DNA of 53,037 nucleotides from Nocardia sp. MH4. GTDB taxonomy: Bacteria > Actinomycetota > Actinomycetes > Mycobacteriales > Mycobacteriaceae. The first letter of the stretch is position 1. Every line of letters begins with the position of its first letter. The translations under genes were made by a program, and so were the position numbers. Location of the stretch: the NCBI RefSeq assembly GCF_019266065.1, contig NZ_LPNR01000079.1, positions 1 through 53,037 on the forward strand, in the 5' to 3' direction. Positions 1-9,430 of this stretch are shown piece after piece. The notes beneath the pieces are model-generated. The model was not told the origin of the DNA and searched no databases. It saw only the letters and a list, made by a program, of their open reading frames with translations.

Positions 1-864
1 GACGCGCGCCGTCGGCGCCACCGGCGCGCCCAACGCGGCGGCCGCGGCGGCGGCCAGCGCGCCGCAGCTGGAGTACCGGTCGTCGGGATTCTTCGCCATG
101 GCCCGGGCGATCACCGCATCGATCGCCGGCGGCAGCCCCGGGTTCACCTGGGTCGGCCGGGGCGGTGGCTCGGTCAGGTGCGCGTTGATCACCGCGGCGA
201 CGGTATCGCGCGGAAACGGCGTGCGGCCGGTGAGCAGTTCGAACAGCGTGCAGCCCAGCGAATACAGATCGGCACGATGATCCACGGCGTCGAGCCGGAT
301 CAGTTCCGGCGCCGCGTACGCCAGGGTGGCCAGGAAGGCGCCGGTCTCGGTGAGCGCGGTGCTGTCGGTGCCGGATTTGGCGATGCCGAAGTCCGCGACG
401 AGGACCCGGTCCGGTTCCCCGGGCCGCCTTTCCAGCATCAGATTGGCCGGTTTCACATCGCGGTGCAGCAGCCCGGCCCGGTGCGCCGCGTCCAGCCCGG
501 CGGCCGCCTCGGTGACGATGTGCAGCGCGTGCTCCGGGCGGGGCACACCGGCGCGCAGCACCGCTGCGGCGTCGGTCCCCGCGACGTACTGCATCGCGAT
601 CCACAGCGCGCCGTCGACGAGGCCGCGATCGTGCACGGCGACCACATTCGGATGATCGATGCGGGCCGCGAGCTCGGCCTCCCGGATGAACCTCGCCCGG
701 AATTCCGGTGCGCCGCTGTGCGCTTCGCTCAGCACCTTGATCGCGTCCAGCCGCGGCAGCCGCGGATGGCGCGCGGCGTAGACGGTGCCCATCCCGCCGC
801 TGCCGAGGACCCGCTCGATCACGTAGCCGGCGAAGACCGAGCCGGGCCGCAGCCGTGCGGTCAT
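1..864 (-). CDS. Ser/Thr protein kinase, PknB type (C-terminus beyond window)
   Basis: This reads leftwards from an ATG at 864 and runs off the window, leaving about 288 residues. The kinase domain starts almost at once: a Gly-rich loop (GSGGMGTVY), a catalytic Lys in DAIKVL, the loop HRDVKPAN and the metal-binding DFG are all present. An Ala-rich segment follows the domain. The missing part probably holds a membrane segment and a sensor domain, as in the neighbouring kinase at 2056-3750, which it closely resembles; this is inferred. The start codon overlaps the lipoprotein stop (ATGA), so the two are probably translated together. The kinase call is firm. The signal it senses is unknown. Confidence 0.93.
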   Translation of the reverse strand, partial: MTARLRPGSVFAGYVIERVLGSGGMGTVYAARHPRLPRLDAIKVLSEAHSGAPEFRARFIREAELAARIDHPNVVAVHDRGLVDGALWIAMQYVAGTDAAAVLRAGVPRPEHALHIVTEAAAGLDAAHRAGLLHRDVKPANLMLERRPGEPDRVLVADFGIAKSGTDSTALTETGAFLATLAYAAPELIRLDAVDHRADLYSLGCTLFELLTGRTPFPRDTVAAVINAHLTEPPPRPTQVNPGLPPAIDAVIARAMAKNPDDRYSSCGALAAAAAAALGAPVAPTARV

Positions 865-2069
865 CCGGCGCGCACCAGCAGGCTGTACTGAGCCGCTGCC
901 TTCTGCTTGACCTGCCGCTCCTGCGGCGCGAACACGGTGGCGACGTAGCGGCCGTGCAGCACGCGGCAGGCGTAGCGGACGGCCGGCTGGCCGGTGTCGT
1001 CGTCGAGGCACTGGATGTCGGCCAGGCCGGCCGGACCGGTGACGGTCCGCAATCCGTCGGCGGCCAATGATCGGGTCCCGCGATCGAAGGCGCGGCGAGC
1101 CTCCACCGCGTCGGGATACCGCATCAGCCCGTCGAAGCCGATCATCGCGAACGCGTCGGCCGAGGATCGCTGCTGCCTGGTGCCGTTCAGGTAGCTCACG
1201 TTCGGGCCGTACACGACACCGCTGGCATGCAGCAGCGTCTTACCTCCGGCGATCTGTTCCCGATCGATGAGCAGCACCGCGGGCCGCGACCAGCGCCCCA
1301 GCTTCTCGGGGACCAACCGGGTCAGCATCTTCTCGCCGTCGAGCGGCAAGCTCGCGAGCTGGTCGACCGGCGTGGCGACGAATCGATCGAGTTCGGGCAG
1401 TTGCGCGTCGAAGGCCTTGCCGATGAGCCCTATCAACGCCGCGGCATCCGGCGTCGGGTGCGTGACCAACACGCTCACCACGAAGGAGCCGCGCGCGACG
1501 GTGGCGGCCATGCTCGCCACGGTCGGTCGCCAATGAGCGCGCGCGGCAGCGTAGTTCGGGATGGTGACGGCGACATTGTCGGGGCTGACCGCCGCGTCGG
1601 CGGCATCCAGATCGGCGGCGGCCTTGGTGGCGGCGGTGGAATCCGTCATGCGCAGCGCCAGCAGCGACAATCCCCTGGCGCGGGTCGAATCGGTACCGGC
1701 GACCTGGAATCCGGCGATCATGCCGTACTTGTCGAGCACGGCGCGGGCCTGCTCCGACAGCACACCGGACACCTTGGCCGGGGTCGGCAGCGGCACCGTG
1801 GGCTTGGATTCGGCGGGCAGGGACAGGGCGGCGTCGGCCCTGGCCGGATTGATCATCACCTCGCCGATCCGCACCGACTCGATCACCCGGCCTGAGTAGT
1901 CGTCGCCGTTCGGCGCCTCCAGCGGAACATGCTGGTAGGTACCGTAATCCAGCGTCGACAGGTCGACCCGGTCCGGTTCGGGCGTACCCGTCACCGTGCA
2001 GCCGGTCAGTGCGAGGGCGGCGACCAGGGCGGCCGCCCGCAGTGCCGCGCGGGGATCACAGCGGCGCAT
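861..2069 (-). CDS. DUF7373-like lipoprotein
   Basis: This is a 402-residue secreted lipoprotein lying between two receptor kinases. I chose the ATG at 2069 because it gives a classic signal peptide: positive residues (MRRCDPR), a hydrophobic stretch, then the lipobox LTGC. An upstream in-frame start at 2120 would put 17 polar residues before the signal. The mature part has no enzyme motif that I recognise. Its length and layout match the DUF7373 family of nocardial lipoproteins, judged from memory. It overlaps the upstream kinase by 14 bases and the downstream kinase by 4, so all three are probably one operon. A plausible but unproven role is as an extracytoplasmic partner of the kinases. 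Confidence 0.8.
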   Translation of the reverse strand: MRRCDPRAALRAAALVAALALTGCTVTGTPEPDRVDLSTLDYGTYQHVPLEAPNGDDYSGRVIESVRIGEVMINPARADAALSLPAESKPTVPLPTPAKVSGVLSEQARAVLDKYGMIAGFQVAGTDSTRARGLSLLALRMTDSTAATKAAADLDAADAAVSPDNVAVTIPNYAAARAHWRPTVASMAATVARGSFVVSVLVTHPTPDAAALIGLIGKAFDAQLPELDRFVATPVDQLASLPLDGEKMLTRLVPEKLGRWSRPAVLLIDREQIAGGKTLLHASGVVYGPNVSYLNGTRQQRSSADAFAMIGFDGLMRYPDAVEARRAFDRGTRSLAADGLRTVTGPAGLADIQCLDDDTGQPAVRYACRVLHGRYVATVFAPQERQVKQKAAAQYSLLVRAG

Positions 2070-3750
2070 CGGTCCACCACTTCTCGCGCAGTTCGGCGCC
2101 GTTGTCGCCGCCGTTGACATCGATCCGGCAGAACGAGCGCGCCGGTTCGTCGAAGTAGACGTGCAGGAATCCGGTCACGGTCTTGTCCAGTCCGATATTG
2201 CTGCCCCAGTGCAGGTTTCCGCTGCCCGAGGGGCGACGCCACTCCTCGTTGCCCTCGACCTGATCGGTGCTGGGCTGCACCAGCATCCGGGAGCGGTCGG
2301 TATTGCAGACGACCGTGATCGCGACGGCGGGATCACGATTTCCGCTGCAACTCATCCGCGCGATCGGTCCCGCCTTGTCGGTCGGCACGAAGTCGAACTT
2401 CTCGTCGAACATGTAGCAGCCGGTCAGCTCCTGGTAGCCGGCGCCGAAGGGGAAGGCGGGCAGCAGGTCGGGGAAAGTATCGGCCACGAAGCTGTAGGCA
2501 CCCCACGCGGTCGCCGGTGGCAGCGGGGGCGGTGAGGTGGTCACGGCCGTCCGCGATGCCGAACCGTCGGGGCCGGAGGTGAGCAATACCGCCGTCGCGA
2601 GGCCGAGGACGACGACCACCGCGGCCGCCACCTGGACGGAGCGACGGCGGATCAGCCTGCCCAGCGGCGTCCGGCGGCGCAGCAGCGCCGCGGTGAACGG
2701 GTCGGCCGCGGGCATTGGGGCGGGCGGCCAGGAACCGCCGAAGCCCGAACCGGCGGGCAAGGACGGACCGGACCGCTCCTGGGCCGGGGCGTCCTGCACC
2801 GACGGCTGCGCCCGCACCGGGGCACCAGCGGTGGCGACGGGAATCGGTTGATCGGGAGCGGAGATGGCCGTCGACGACGCCGGGTCCGCCCCGGCCGGCG
2901 GCAGCACCCGCCCGTCCATCGCGGCGCGAGCGGCCGCGGCCAGCTCGCCGCAGGAGGCGAACCGCTGCGCCGGGTCCTTCGCCATCGCCTTCGCGATCAC
3001 GGCGTCGCACTCGGCAGGCAGCTCCGGCCGGATCGACGACGGTCGCGGCGGTGGCTCGTGCAGATGCGCGTACATGATGGCCGCGGGCGTCTGCCGGACG
3101 AACGGCACTGTACCGACCAGCAATTGGAACAGGGAGCAGCCGAGGGCGTAGACGTCGGCGCGCAGGTCGACCCGGTCACCGCTCAGTTGCTCGGGCGCGA
3201 CATAGGACAGGGTCGCGGTGAGTCCGCCGCCCGCGGACAGCGTCGCGGTGTCCTCGGCGCGGCGCGCGATCCCGAAGTCGGTGACCAGCACCCGGTCGGC
3301 ATGCCCCGGCTCCTCGGCCACCAGGATGTTGGCCGGTTTCACGTCGCGATGCACGAGTCCGGCCCGGTGCACCGCGTCGAGTCCGCGCGCCGCCTCGCCG
3401 ATGATGCGCACCGCCCGCTCCGGATCGAGACCCGTCGGGGCGGTGCGGACGAGTTCGGCGGCGTCGGAACCGGCGACGTACTGGGTGGCGATCCAGAGTT
3501 TGCCGTCGGTCTCCCCGCGATCGCGCACGGCGACGAGGTTCGGATGGGTCAGCGTGGCGGCGAGTTCGGCCTCGCGCAGGAACCTGGCGCGGAACTCGGG
3601 GTCGGCGGCGTGGTCGTCGGCGAGGATCTTGAGCGCGTCGTGTCGGGGCAGCCGCGGATGGCGGGCCAGGTAGACGGTGCCCATGCCACCGGCGCCCAAT
3701 CGCCGTTCGATCAGATACCCGGCGAACTCCGCGCCCTCTGCGATACTCAC
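2056..3750 (-). CDS. Receptor Ser/Thr protein kinase, PknB type
   Basis: This is a 564-residue transmembrane kinase. Residues about 11-275 form the kinase domain, with a Gly-rich loop (GAGGMGTVY), catalytic Lys about 41, HRDVKPAN at about 134-141 and DFG at about 158-160. A Pro/Ala-rich juxtamembrane linker follows, then one membrane helix at about 371-391. The outer domain of about 170 residues contains four Cys and no PASTA repeats, so it is unlikely to bind peptidoglycan in the PknB manner. It starts with ATG (MSIAEGAEF). A -10-like TATAGT lies on the minus strand at 3861-3856, upstream of the start. The downstream lipoprotein and second kinase overlap it, giving a three-gene signalling unit. 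Confidence 0.94.
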   Translation of the reverse strand: MSIAEGAEFAGYLIERRLGAGGMGTVYLARHPRLPRHDALKILADDHAADPEFRARFLREAELAATLTHPNLVAVRDRGETDGKLWIATQYVAGSDAAELVRTAPTGLDPERAVRIIGEAARGLDAVHRAGLVHRDVKPANILVAEEPGHADRVLVTDFGIARRAEDTATLSAGGGLTATLSYVAPEQLSGDRVDLRADVYALGCSLFQLLVGTVPFVRQTPAAIMYAHLHEPPPRPSSIRPELPAECDAVIAKAMAKDPAQRFASCGELAAAARAAMDGRVLPPAGADPASSTAISAPDQPIPVATAGAPVRAQPSVQDAPAQERSGPSLPAGSGFGGSWPPAPMPAADPFTAALLRRRTPLGRLIRRRSVQVAAAVVVVLGLATAVLLTSGPDGSASRTAVTTSPPPLPPATAWGAYSFVADTFPDLLPAFPFGAGYQELTGCYMFDEKFDFVPTDKAGPIARMSCSGNRDPAVAITVVCNTDRSRMLVQPSTDQVEGNEEWRRPSGSGNLHWGSNIGLDKTVTGFLHVYFDEPARSFCRIDVNGGDNGAELREKWWTDAPL

Positions 3751-3908
3751 CCGCCCCGGTCTCCCACGGTCACAGCACTACCGGGACCCTTCCGGCAGCG
3801 TTTCCGAATCGGTCGCCGCTGAAGCCGGTCCCCACCCGGAGGTCATGTTCGAGCGACTATAACAGCACGAATCCGGCGGCGCGGTCCGGGAATTCCGGCA
3901 TTACCGCA

Positions 3909-6740
3909 CTAGCGCCCCGGTTCAGCCCAGCTCTCGAGATCGCTCTTGGTCCCCGCCGGGCAGCCGTCCTGACCGCTCTGGCGCGGGAACATCATCAGGC
4001 AGCGTTGCGGACCGGGCCCGCCGACCGCCGTGGTGACCAGTACCGCGATCGACGAGCCGTCCGCGACGCGCCGCGTCGAGAAGCCCAGGGTGCCGGTGAC
4101 GCCGCGATAGTCGCTCTCGCGCAACTGCACCGCGATGGCGGTGCGGTTCGGCGGCAGGTCGGCGAGCACACCCCGGCTGGCGCGCACGGCCTGCAGGAAC
4201 AGGCCGCTCACGTCGAACGCGAGACCGGTGCGGTCACCCGCCCATGTCGGGCGGTAGTCGGCCAGTTCCGGGTAGCCGCGCAGGTCCTCGATGAGTCCGG
4301 CCAGTTCGACGCACAGCTGCTCGTGTTCGAAGGGCACCGGCTGATTGCCGAGTTTGCCCACGCCGCTGACACAGTCGGCGCCGCCGAGCATCACCGGCGC
4401 GGCCTTGGCCACATAGCGCACCGTCAGGTTGGCGGGCAGCGCGGCGGTGGCCTTGGGGTCGGTGATCAGCCGGGTGACCGCGTCGTTGCCGAGGATCGCC
4501 GGACCCGCGCCGCTCAGACAGCCGCGACTGACCGCTTTGGCGAAGGTGGGGAAATCGTCGTTGCGGCCCGCGAAGAACAGCAGGGTGCGCCGGTCGGCAC
4601 CCTCGGTCTCACACGGTGCGGGGAAGCGGTAGAGCTGTTGCTGTTCGCGCCAGCTCAGACTCTGCTGGGCGACACCGCGGGTGCTGAGCTCGGCCTGCAG
4701 ATCGGCGACCAGTGTGGTCACGTACAGGTCGTCGGCCGCTTCCGGGTGGTAGATCGTCACCTTGTCGTAGCGGGCGGTGCCGTTCGCCTCGCGCGCGCCC
4801 TGGACGTAGTCGGCGACCAGCCGGGCCTGCACGGTATTGCTCGGCGCCGCTTGGAAATACAGGGGCGAGGCCTGGTCGAGCCCGTCGGCGGACAGCGTCG
4901 TCGCGACCGCGGGCACGCCCAGTTCACCGAGCCGGGCGATCGCCGCGCGGGTCTCGTCGGTACTGCGATCGATACCGACCACGCCGAGCACGCTGGGATC
5001 GTCGGCCACCAGACCGCGCAGCGCGTGCTCGACCACCCAGGTCGCCTGGCGCATGTCGGAGCCACCGTTGGCGATGACGACACGCAACAACGGTTCGGAC
5101 TCGTCGGAGGCCAGCAGGGCGCGGCGCTGCTGCACCGCGAGCCCGGCCAGCTCCTCGACCTGGGCGTGCGGGTAGCGCACGTTGGTGTCGGCATAGCTGA
5201 GACCGGCGAAGTACACCAGCGAGACCAGCGGCCGGTTGGGGTTGCTCTCGCGGGCCTGCACGGCCGCTTCGTTGAGCCGGAACACCTCGCGCTGCATCGC
5301 CGTCAGCTCGGGATCGTCGGCGAAGAGCTGCGCGGTGTTGTCGCTGTAGCCCACGCACTCACCGTCGCGCAGGCTCACCGAGACCCCGCCGGTCCATGGC
5401 CACTGCGAGCACGGCGCGCCACGCAGCGGCGGGAAGTAGACCAGCGCGGCGGCGATGGCCAGCGCGATCGGGATGAGCACGCACAGGCCGACGAACCAGC
5501 TGCGCGCCGCCATCGGCGGTGCGGGCGGCAGCGCGAGACCGCGGAAGCGCGGGTCGCTGATCCGCGGCGGGGTGTCGGCGGGCAGCAGCGCGCGCAGCGG
5601 CAGGAACCAGGCGTCGGCCTGCCGGTGGGTGCGCCGGTTGTCGATCTCGCGCACCCAGCTCTGCAGCGGGTCCGGCGGTTGCGACGACGGCTGATCGGCC
5701 AGACTCTCCAGGGTGCGCAGGGTGCGCAGCTCGCCGATGTCGCCGAGTTCACCGACCTCCCGATTCGGGCCCTCGTCGCGGAAGGCGACGAGCACCAGCG
5801 GATCGAAATGGCCGGTCTCGTTCCTGATCTCGTTGATCCAGGTGAGGATGCGCGCGCCGTCGCTACCCTCGGCGAGCCCGCCGAGCAGCGCGACCGGGTA
5901 GGCGGTGCGCCGCCAGCTCGACGGCCGCCAGATCCGGCGCCGATACGCGTCGCGCAGATCCTCGAGGAACGCGTGGATGAGCAGCTTGGCGACCTGCTCC
6001 TCGTTCTCGTCGACCCGGTGCGAGGCGGTCAGGCGGGACGCGAAACCCAGGAAGCTGCCGGACAATTCGGGTGCGAGATAGCGCTGGTGCAGGAACCACC
6101 TGGTCACCTTCGACATCCCGGGAATGCGCCCGGACACCCACAGCCACAGCCGCAGGACCGGCCACAGCGCGAGCACCCCGAACACCACCCGCGAGATCGT
6201 GTCGCCCGCGACGCCTTCGGCGGTGTCGGAGCGGCTCGTCGGCGATCCGCTGCGCAGCAGTTTCGGCAGGCGGCGCCGCAATTCGTCGGGCGCCTCGGAC
6301 TCGTCGCTGGTGACCCGTTGGCGGGTCAGCCAATCGGCGGTGCGGTAGCGCGGGAACTTGATTGCGCCCATCGCGGTGTCGTCGGCGGCGAAGCCCGCGA
6401 CGAGCTGCTGGATGATCGGCAGACAATGCCCGGCGATCTCCTGATCGTCGTGCGAGCTGACCGCGCTGAGATCGGGCGTGAGCGCGGTGCGCGGCAGGTC
6501 CGGCGCGTGCAGATCGATCTTGGCGCGCGGCGTCGCCCGCCTGCCCCCCGATTCGCCCAGCCAGCTGTAGAGGTCGGCGACCAGCGCGGAATGCCCCTGT
6601 ACCCCGACCAGTTCGACGATCGGCCGGGGCAGCGTGCGGCGTCCGCGCAGCAGCGTGCGCAGCACTCGCGGCTTGGTGTCGGGGATTTCCAGCGCCCGCA
6701 GCAACTCCAGCAGCTTGCCGACATCATTGGCATCGGGCAC
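3909..6740 (-). CDS. One-pass receptor: cytoplasmic unknown region, TM, extracytoplasmic periplasmic-binding fold
   Basis: This is a 943-residue protein starting at a GTG. Residues 1-410 look cytoplasmic and contain no Walker A motif. Within them, about 245-320 resembles the alpha-helical part of actinobacterial NTPase-like proteins (Ala/Leu-rich, with the motif AFLEDLRDAYRRR). A second hydrophobic stretch lies at about 183-204. A clear membrane helix is at 414-436. Residues about 440-943 resemble a type-1 periplasmic binding protein of the branched-chain amino acid/ANF-receptor kind: alternating beta/alpha segments, a VLGVVGIDRSTDETRAAIARL unit and paired Cys. No transporter genes are adjacent, so sensing seems more likely than import. 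It lies 158 bases upstream of a receptor kinase on the same strand. The function is unknown and the domain call is from pattern only. Confidence 0.72.
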   Translation of the reverse strand: MPDANDVGKLLELLRALEIPDTKPRVLRTLLRGRRTLPRPIVELVGVQGHSALVADLYSWLGESGGRRATPRAKIDLHAPDLPRTALTPDLSAVSSHDDQEIAGHCLPIIQQLVAGFAADDTAMGAIKFPRYRTADWLTRQRVTSDESEAPDELRRRLPKLLRSGSPTSRSDTAEGVAGDTISRVVFGVLALWPVLRLWLWVSGRIPGMSKVTRWFLHQRYLAPELSGSFLGFASRLTASHRVDENEEQVAKLLIHAFLEDLRDAYRRRIWRPSSWRRTAYPVALLGGLAEGSDGARILTWINEIRNETGHFDPLVLVAFRDEGPNREVGELGDIGELRTLRTLESLADQPSSQPPDPLQSWVREIDNRRTHRQADAWFLPLRALLPADTPPRISDPRFRGLALPPAPPMAARSWFVGLCVLIPIALAIAAALVYFPPLRGAPCSQWPWTGGVSVSLRDGECVGYSDNTAQLFADDPELTAMQREVFRLNEAAVQARESNPNRPLVSLVYFAGLSYADTNVRYPHAQVEELAGLAVQQRRALLASDESEPLLRVVIANGGSDMRQATWVVEHALRGLVADDPSVLGVVGIDRSTDETRAAIARLGELGVPAVATTLSADGLDQASPLYFQAAPSNTVQARLVADYVQGAREANGTARYDKVTIYHPEAADDLYVTTLVADLQAELSTRGVAQQSLSWREQQQLYRFPAPCETEGADRRTLLFFAGRNDDFPTFAKAVSRGCLSGAGPAILGNDAVTRLITDPKATAALPANLTVRYVAKAAPVMLGGADCVSGVGKLGNQPVPFEHEQLCVELAGLIEDLRGYPELADYRPTWAGDRTGLAFDVSGLFLQAVRASRGVLADLPPNRTAIAVQLRESDYRGVTGTLGFSTRRVADGSSIAVLVTTAVGGPGPQRCLMMFPRQSGQDGCPAGTKSDLESWAEPGR

Positions 6741-6830
6741 TTCGACGGCCTCCCCGGGCGATCAGCGAGCACGCCGGGCACTGTCGGCGTATTCGCCGAA
6801 CGATACCCCGTACCGCCGACGCTCAAACGG

Positions 6831-7736
6831 TCAAAAGCCCAGCTTCCCCAGCTGTTTCGGATCGCGCTGCCAGTCCTTGGCCACCTTCACGTGCAGGTTC
6901 AGGTAGATCCGGGTACCCAGGATGTGCTCGATCTGCTTGCGGGCGTTGGTGCCGACCTCCTTGAGGCGGGAACCGTTCTTGCCGATGATGATCGCCTTCT
7001 GGCTCGGCCGTTCGACATACAGCAGGGCATGCACCTCGAGCATGTCCTCGTTGGCCTCGTAGGGCTGGATCTCCTCGATCACCACGGCCAGCGAGTGCGG
7101 CAACTCGTCGCGCACGCCCTCGAGCGCGGCCTCGCGGATCAGCTCGGCCATGAGGGTTTCCTCGGACTCGTCGGTGATCTCGCCGTCGGGGTAGAACGCC
7201 GGGCCCTCGGGCATCTTCGAGGCGATGACATCGACGAGCACCTCGACCTGTTCGCCCTTGACCGCCGACACCGGAACCACCTCGGCCTCGGGACCGAGCA
7301 GTTTCGAGACGGCCATCAGCTGATGGGCGACCTGATCGCGACCCACCTTGTCGATCTTGGTGACCACACCGAGCACGGTGGTCTTGGGCGCCATCATCTT
7401 GATCTGCTCGACGATCCAGCGGTCACCGGGGCCGATCTTCTCATCGGCCGGGATGCACAGGGCGATGACGTCGACCTCGGAGTAGGTGTCGCGCACGAGA
7501 TCGTTGAGGCGTTGGCCGAGCAGGGTCCGCGGACGGTGCAGGCCGGGGGTGTCGACCAGGATCAGCTGGGCGTGGTCGCGGTGCACGATGCCGCGGATGG
7601 TGTGCCGGGTGGTCTGCGGGCGCGAGGAGGTGATCGCGATCTTGGTGCCGACCAGGGCGTTGGTCAGCGTCGACTTGCCGGTGTTCGGACGGCCGACGAA
7701 ACAGACGAAGCCGGAACGGAATTCCTTCTCAGCCAC
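6831..7736 (-). CDS. era: GTPase Era, ribosome assembly
   Basis: Era binds the 3' end of 16S rRNA and checks small-subunit maturation. The 301-residue protein has G1 GRPNTGKST at about residues 16-24, G3 DTPGL, G4 TKID and a C-terminal KH domain with the RNA-binding segment GKNGSRLKEVG at about 254-264. The length is normal for the family. It starts at GTG 7736 (ATG-less, MAEKEF) and overlaps the preceding cytidine-deaminase-like gene by 8 bases. It is the last gene of a tightly packed minus-strand operon with ybeY, which also acts on 16S rRNA. Confidence 0.97.
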   Translation of the reverse strand: MAEKEFRSGFVCFVGRPNTGKSTLTNALVGTKIAITSSRPQTTRHTIRGIVHRDHAQLILVDTPGLHRPRTLLGQRLNDLVRDTYSEVDVIALCIPADEKIGPGDRWIVEQIKMMAPKTTVLGVVTKIDKVGRDQVAHQLMAVSKLLGPEAEVVPVSAVKGEQVEVLVDVIASKMPEGPAFYPDGEITDESEETLMAELIREAALEGVRDELPHSLAVVIEEIQPYEANEDMLEVHALLYVERPSQKAIIIGKNGSRLKEVGTNARKQIEHILGTRIYLNLHVKVAKDWQRDPKQLGKLGF

Positions 7737-8064
7737 CGTGCACCTCGCTCAGCACGGCGCCGGCGCGATCGGTGCGGATCACCGCGGCCGACGGGGAGAC
7801 CTCGCGCACCGCGGCGATGCCCGCGTCCTCGGCGTCACCGCCGACGACGACCGCCGCCTCGAAACCCTCCGCACCGCTGGAGATCGCGGCGGCCACCGCG
7901 GCCTGCAACGCGGTCAGGCGCAGCGCGGTCAGCGCCACCGCGCCCGCGGCGTAGGTACGACCATCGGTGTCGCGGATGGCGGCACCGCTCGCACCGCCGG
8001 TGCGGCCCAGCGCGCCCCGGGCCAGCACCAGCAGCTTGTTGTCTTCGGCGTCCAGTTCACTCAT
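7729..8064 (-). CDS. Degenerate cytidine-deaminase-fold protein
   Basis: This is a 111-residue protein that follows the cytidine deaminase pattern. Strands and helices around [11 protein letters not shown] and [18 protein letters not shown] match where CAERTAL sits in active enzymes. The zinc ligands (C/H-A-E and PCxxC) are absent: the positions read TALRLTAL and VSPSAAVI. It is therefore unlikely to be a deaminase. It keeps its place between the CBS/HlyC gene and era, as does the M. tuberculosis gene Rv2365c, and overlaps both by 8 bases. Conserved position and intact frame suggest a non-catalytic role, perhaps structural or nucleotide-binding, which is inference. Confidence 0.8.
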   Translation of the reverse strand: MSELDAEDNKLLVLARGALGRTGGASGAAIRDTDGRTYAAGAVALTALRLTALQAAVAAAISSGAEGFEAAVVVGGDAEDAGIAAVREVSPSAAVIRTDRAGAVLSEVHGG

Positions 8065-9430
8065 CGGTCTCTCCGTTGTCGTCGGGCACGGTGACCTCCG
8101 TCGGCGCGGTGCCGTTGGTGGTCTGCTCGGTGCCGTTGGTCTTGCCCTTGCGGGACTTGTCGGTCTTCTTGTCCTTGTCGGCCTCGCGGCGCACCAGCAC
8201 GGTGTTCACCCGCATCCGCCCGCGCGCGTCGGCGCCGCCCTCACCGCGCAGGACCAGCCCGTAGACGGTCACCTTCGACCCGGGCAGCGGGACGCGCCCC
8301 AGCTCGTGGGCCAGCAGCCCACCCACGGTGTCGACGTCCTCGTCCTCGATGTCGAGGCCGTACAGCTCGCCCAGGTCCTCCACCGACAACCGCGCCGACA
8401 CCCGATAGCGGCCGTCGCCCAGGTCCTCCACCGGCGGGGTCTCGTCGGTGTCGTACTCGTCGGCGATCTCGCCGACGATCTCCTCGAGCACGTCCTCGAT
8501 GGTCACCAGGCCCGCGATGCCGCCGTACTCGTCGATCAGCAGCGCCATGTGGTTGCGGCGGCGCTGCATCTCGTCGAGCAGATCGTCGAGCGGCTTGGAG
8601 TCGGGAATGAACACCGCGGGGCGCATGACCTCGCGCACGGTCACCTTGCGGCTGCGATCGGCGTACGGGACAAGGTCTTTCAGGTACACCACGCCGAGCA
8701 CGTCATCGACGTTCTCGCCGACCACCGGGATCCGGGAGTGCCCGGACCGCACCGCCAGCGACATCGCCTGGGCCGCGGTCTTGTCGGCCTCGATCCACAC
8801 CATCTCGGTGCGCGGCACCATCACCGCGCGGGCGGCGGTGTCACCGAGCTCGAACACCGACTGGATCATCCGGCGTTCGTCGTCGGCGACCACGCCGCGC
8901 TCGCGGGCCATGTCGACGACTTCGCGCAGCTCGATCTCGGAAGCGAAGGGGCCGTTGCGAAATCCCTTACCCGGGGTGATCGCGTTGCCGAGCAGAATCA
9001 GCACTCTGCTCACCGGGCCGAGCAGCGCGCCGATGATCTGTAGCGGCACCGCGGCGCCGAGCGCGATCGAATAGGCGTGCTGGCGGCCCAGCGTTCGCGG
9101 ACCGACGCCGATCACCACGTAGGAGACGACGACCATGACCGCGGCGGCCACCAGCAGTGCCGTGCCCGCGCTCCACAGCTCGAGGGTCGCGGCGGCGAGC
9201 AGGACGGTGGCGGTGATCTCGCACAGAATGCGCAGCAGCACCATGAGATTGACGTACCGGGGGCGGTCGTCGACGATCTTGCGCAGCCGCGCGGCGCCGG
9301 GCCGTTCCTCGCGGACCATGTCGTCGAGCCGGGCGCGCGAGACCGTGTTCAACGCCGAGTCCACCCCGGCGAATACCCCGCCGAGCCCGATCAGCAGGAT
9401 CGCCAGCAGGATCTGGGTCAGTGAGGTCAC
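8057..9430 (-). CDS. HlyC/CorC-family membrane protein (DUF21, CBS pair, CorC domain)
   Basis: This is a 457-residue integral membrane protein. Residues about 1-160 hold the DUF21/CNNM-type helices (start [19 protein letters not shown]). A tandem CBS domain pair follows at about 195-320 ([12 protein letters not shown] and [23 protein letters not shown]). A CorC_HlyC domain at about 330-415 contains [14 protein letters not shown]. The polar Lys/Thr-rich tail of about 40 residues has no clear fold. The family is linked to magnesium or cobalt export and adenosyl-nucleotide sensing. The GTG start overlaps the ybeY stop by 4 bases, so the two are co-translated. Confidence 0.92.
   Translation of the reverse strand: MTSLTQILLAILLIGLGGVFAGVDSALNTVSRARLDDMVREERPGAARLRKIVDDRPRYVNLMVLLRILCEITATVLLAAATLELWSAGTALLVAAAVMVVVSYVVIGVGPRTLGRQHAYSIALGAAVPLQIIGALLGPVSRVLILLGNAITPGKGFRNGPFASEIELREVVDMARERGVVADDERRMIQSVFELGDTAARAVMVPRTEMVWIEADKTAAQAMSLAVRSGHSRIPVVGENVDDVLGVVYLKDLVPYADRSRKVTVREVMRPAVFIPDSKPLDDLLDEMQRRRNHMALLIDEYGGIAGLVTIEDVLEEIVGEIADEYDTDETPPVEDLGDGRYRVSARLSVEDLGELYGLDIEDEDVDTVGGLLAHELGRVPLPGSKVTVYGLVLRGEGGADARGRMRVNTVLVRREADKDKKTDKSRKGKTNGTEQTTNGTAPTEVTVPDDNGETDE

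Noticed and set aside
4005..8264. A 1419-residue plus-strand frame, the longest open frame in the window
   Set aside because: It is antisense to the receptor gene, era, the deaminase-like gene and part of the HlyC gene. Its sequence is low in hydrophobic order and rich in Arg/Gly/Asp as expected of a GC-rich shadow.
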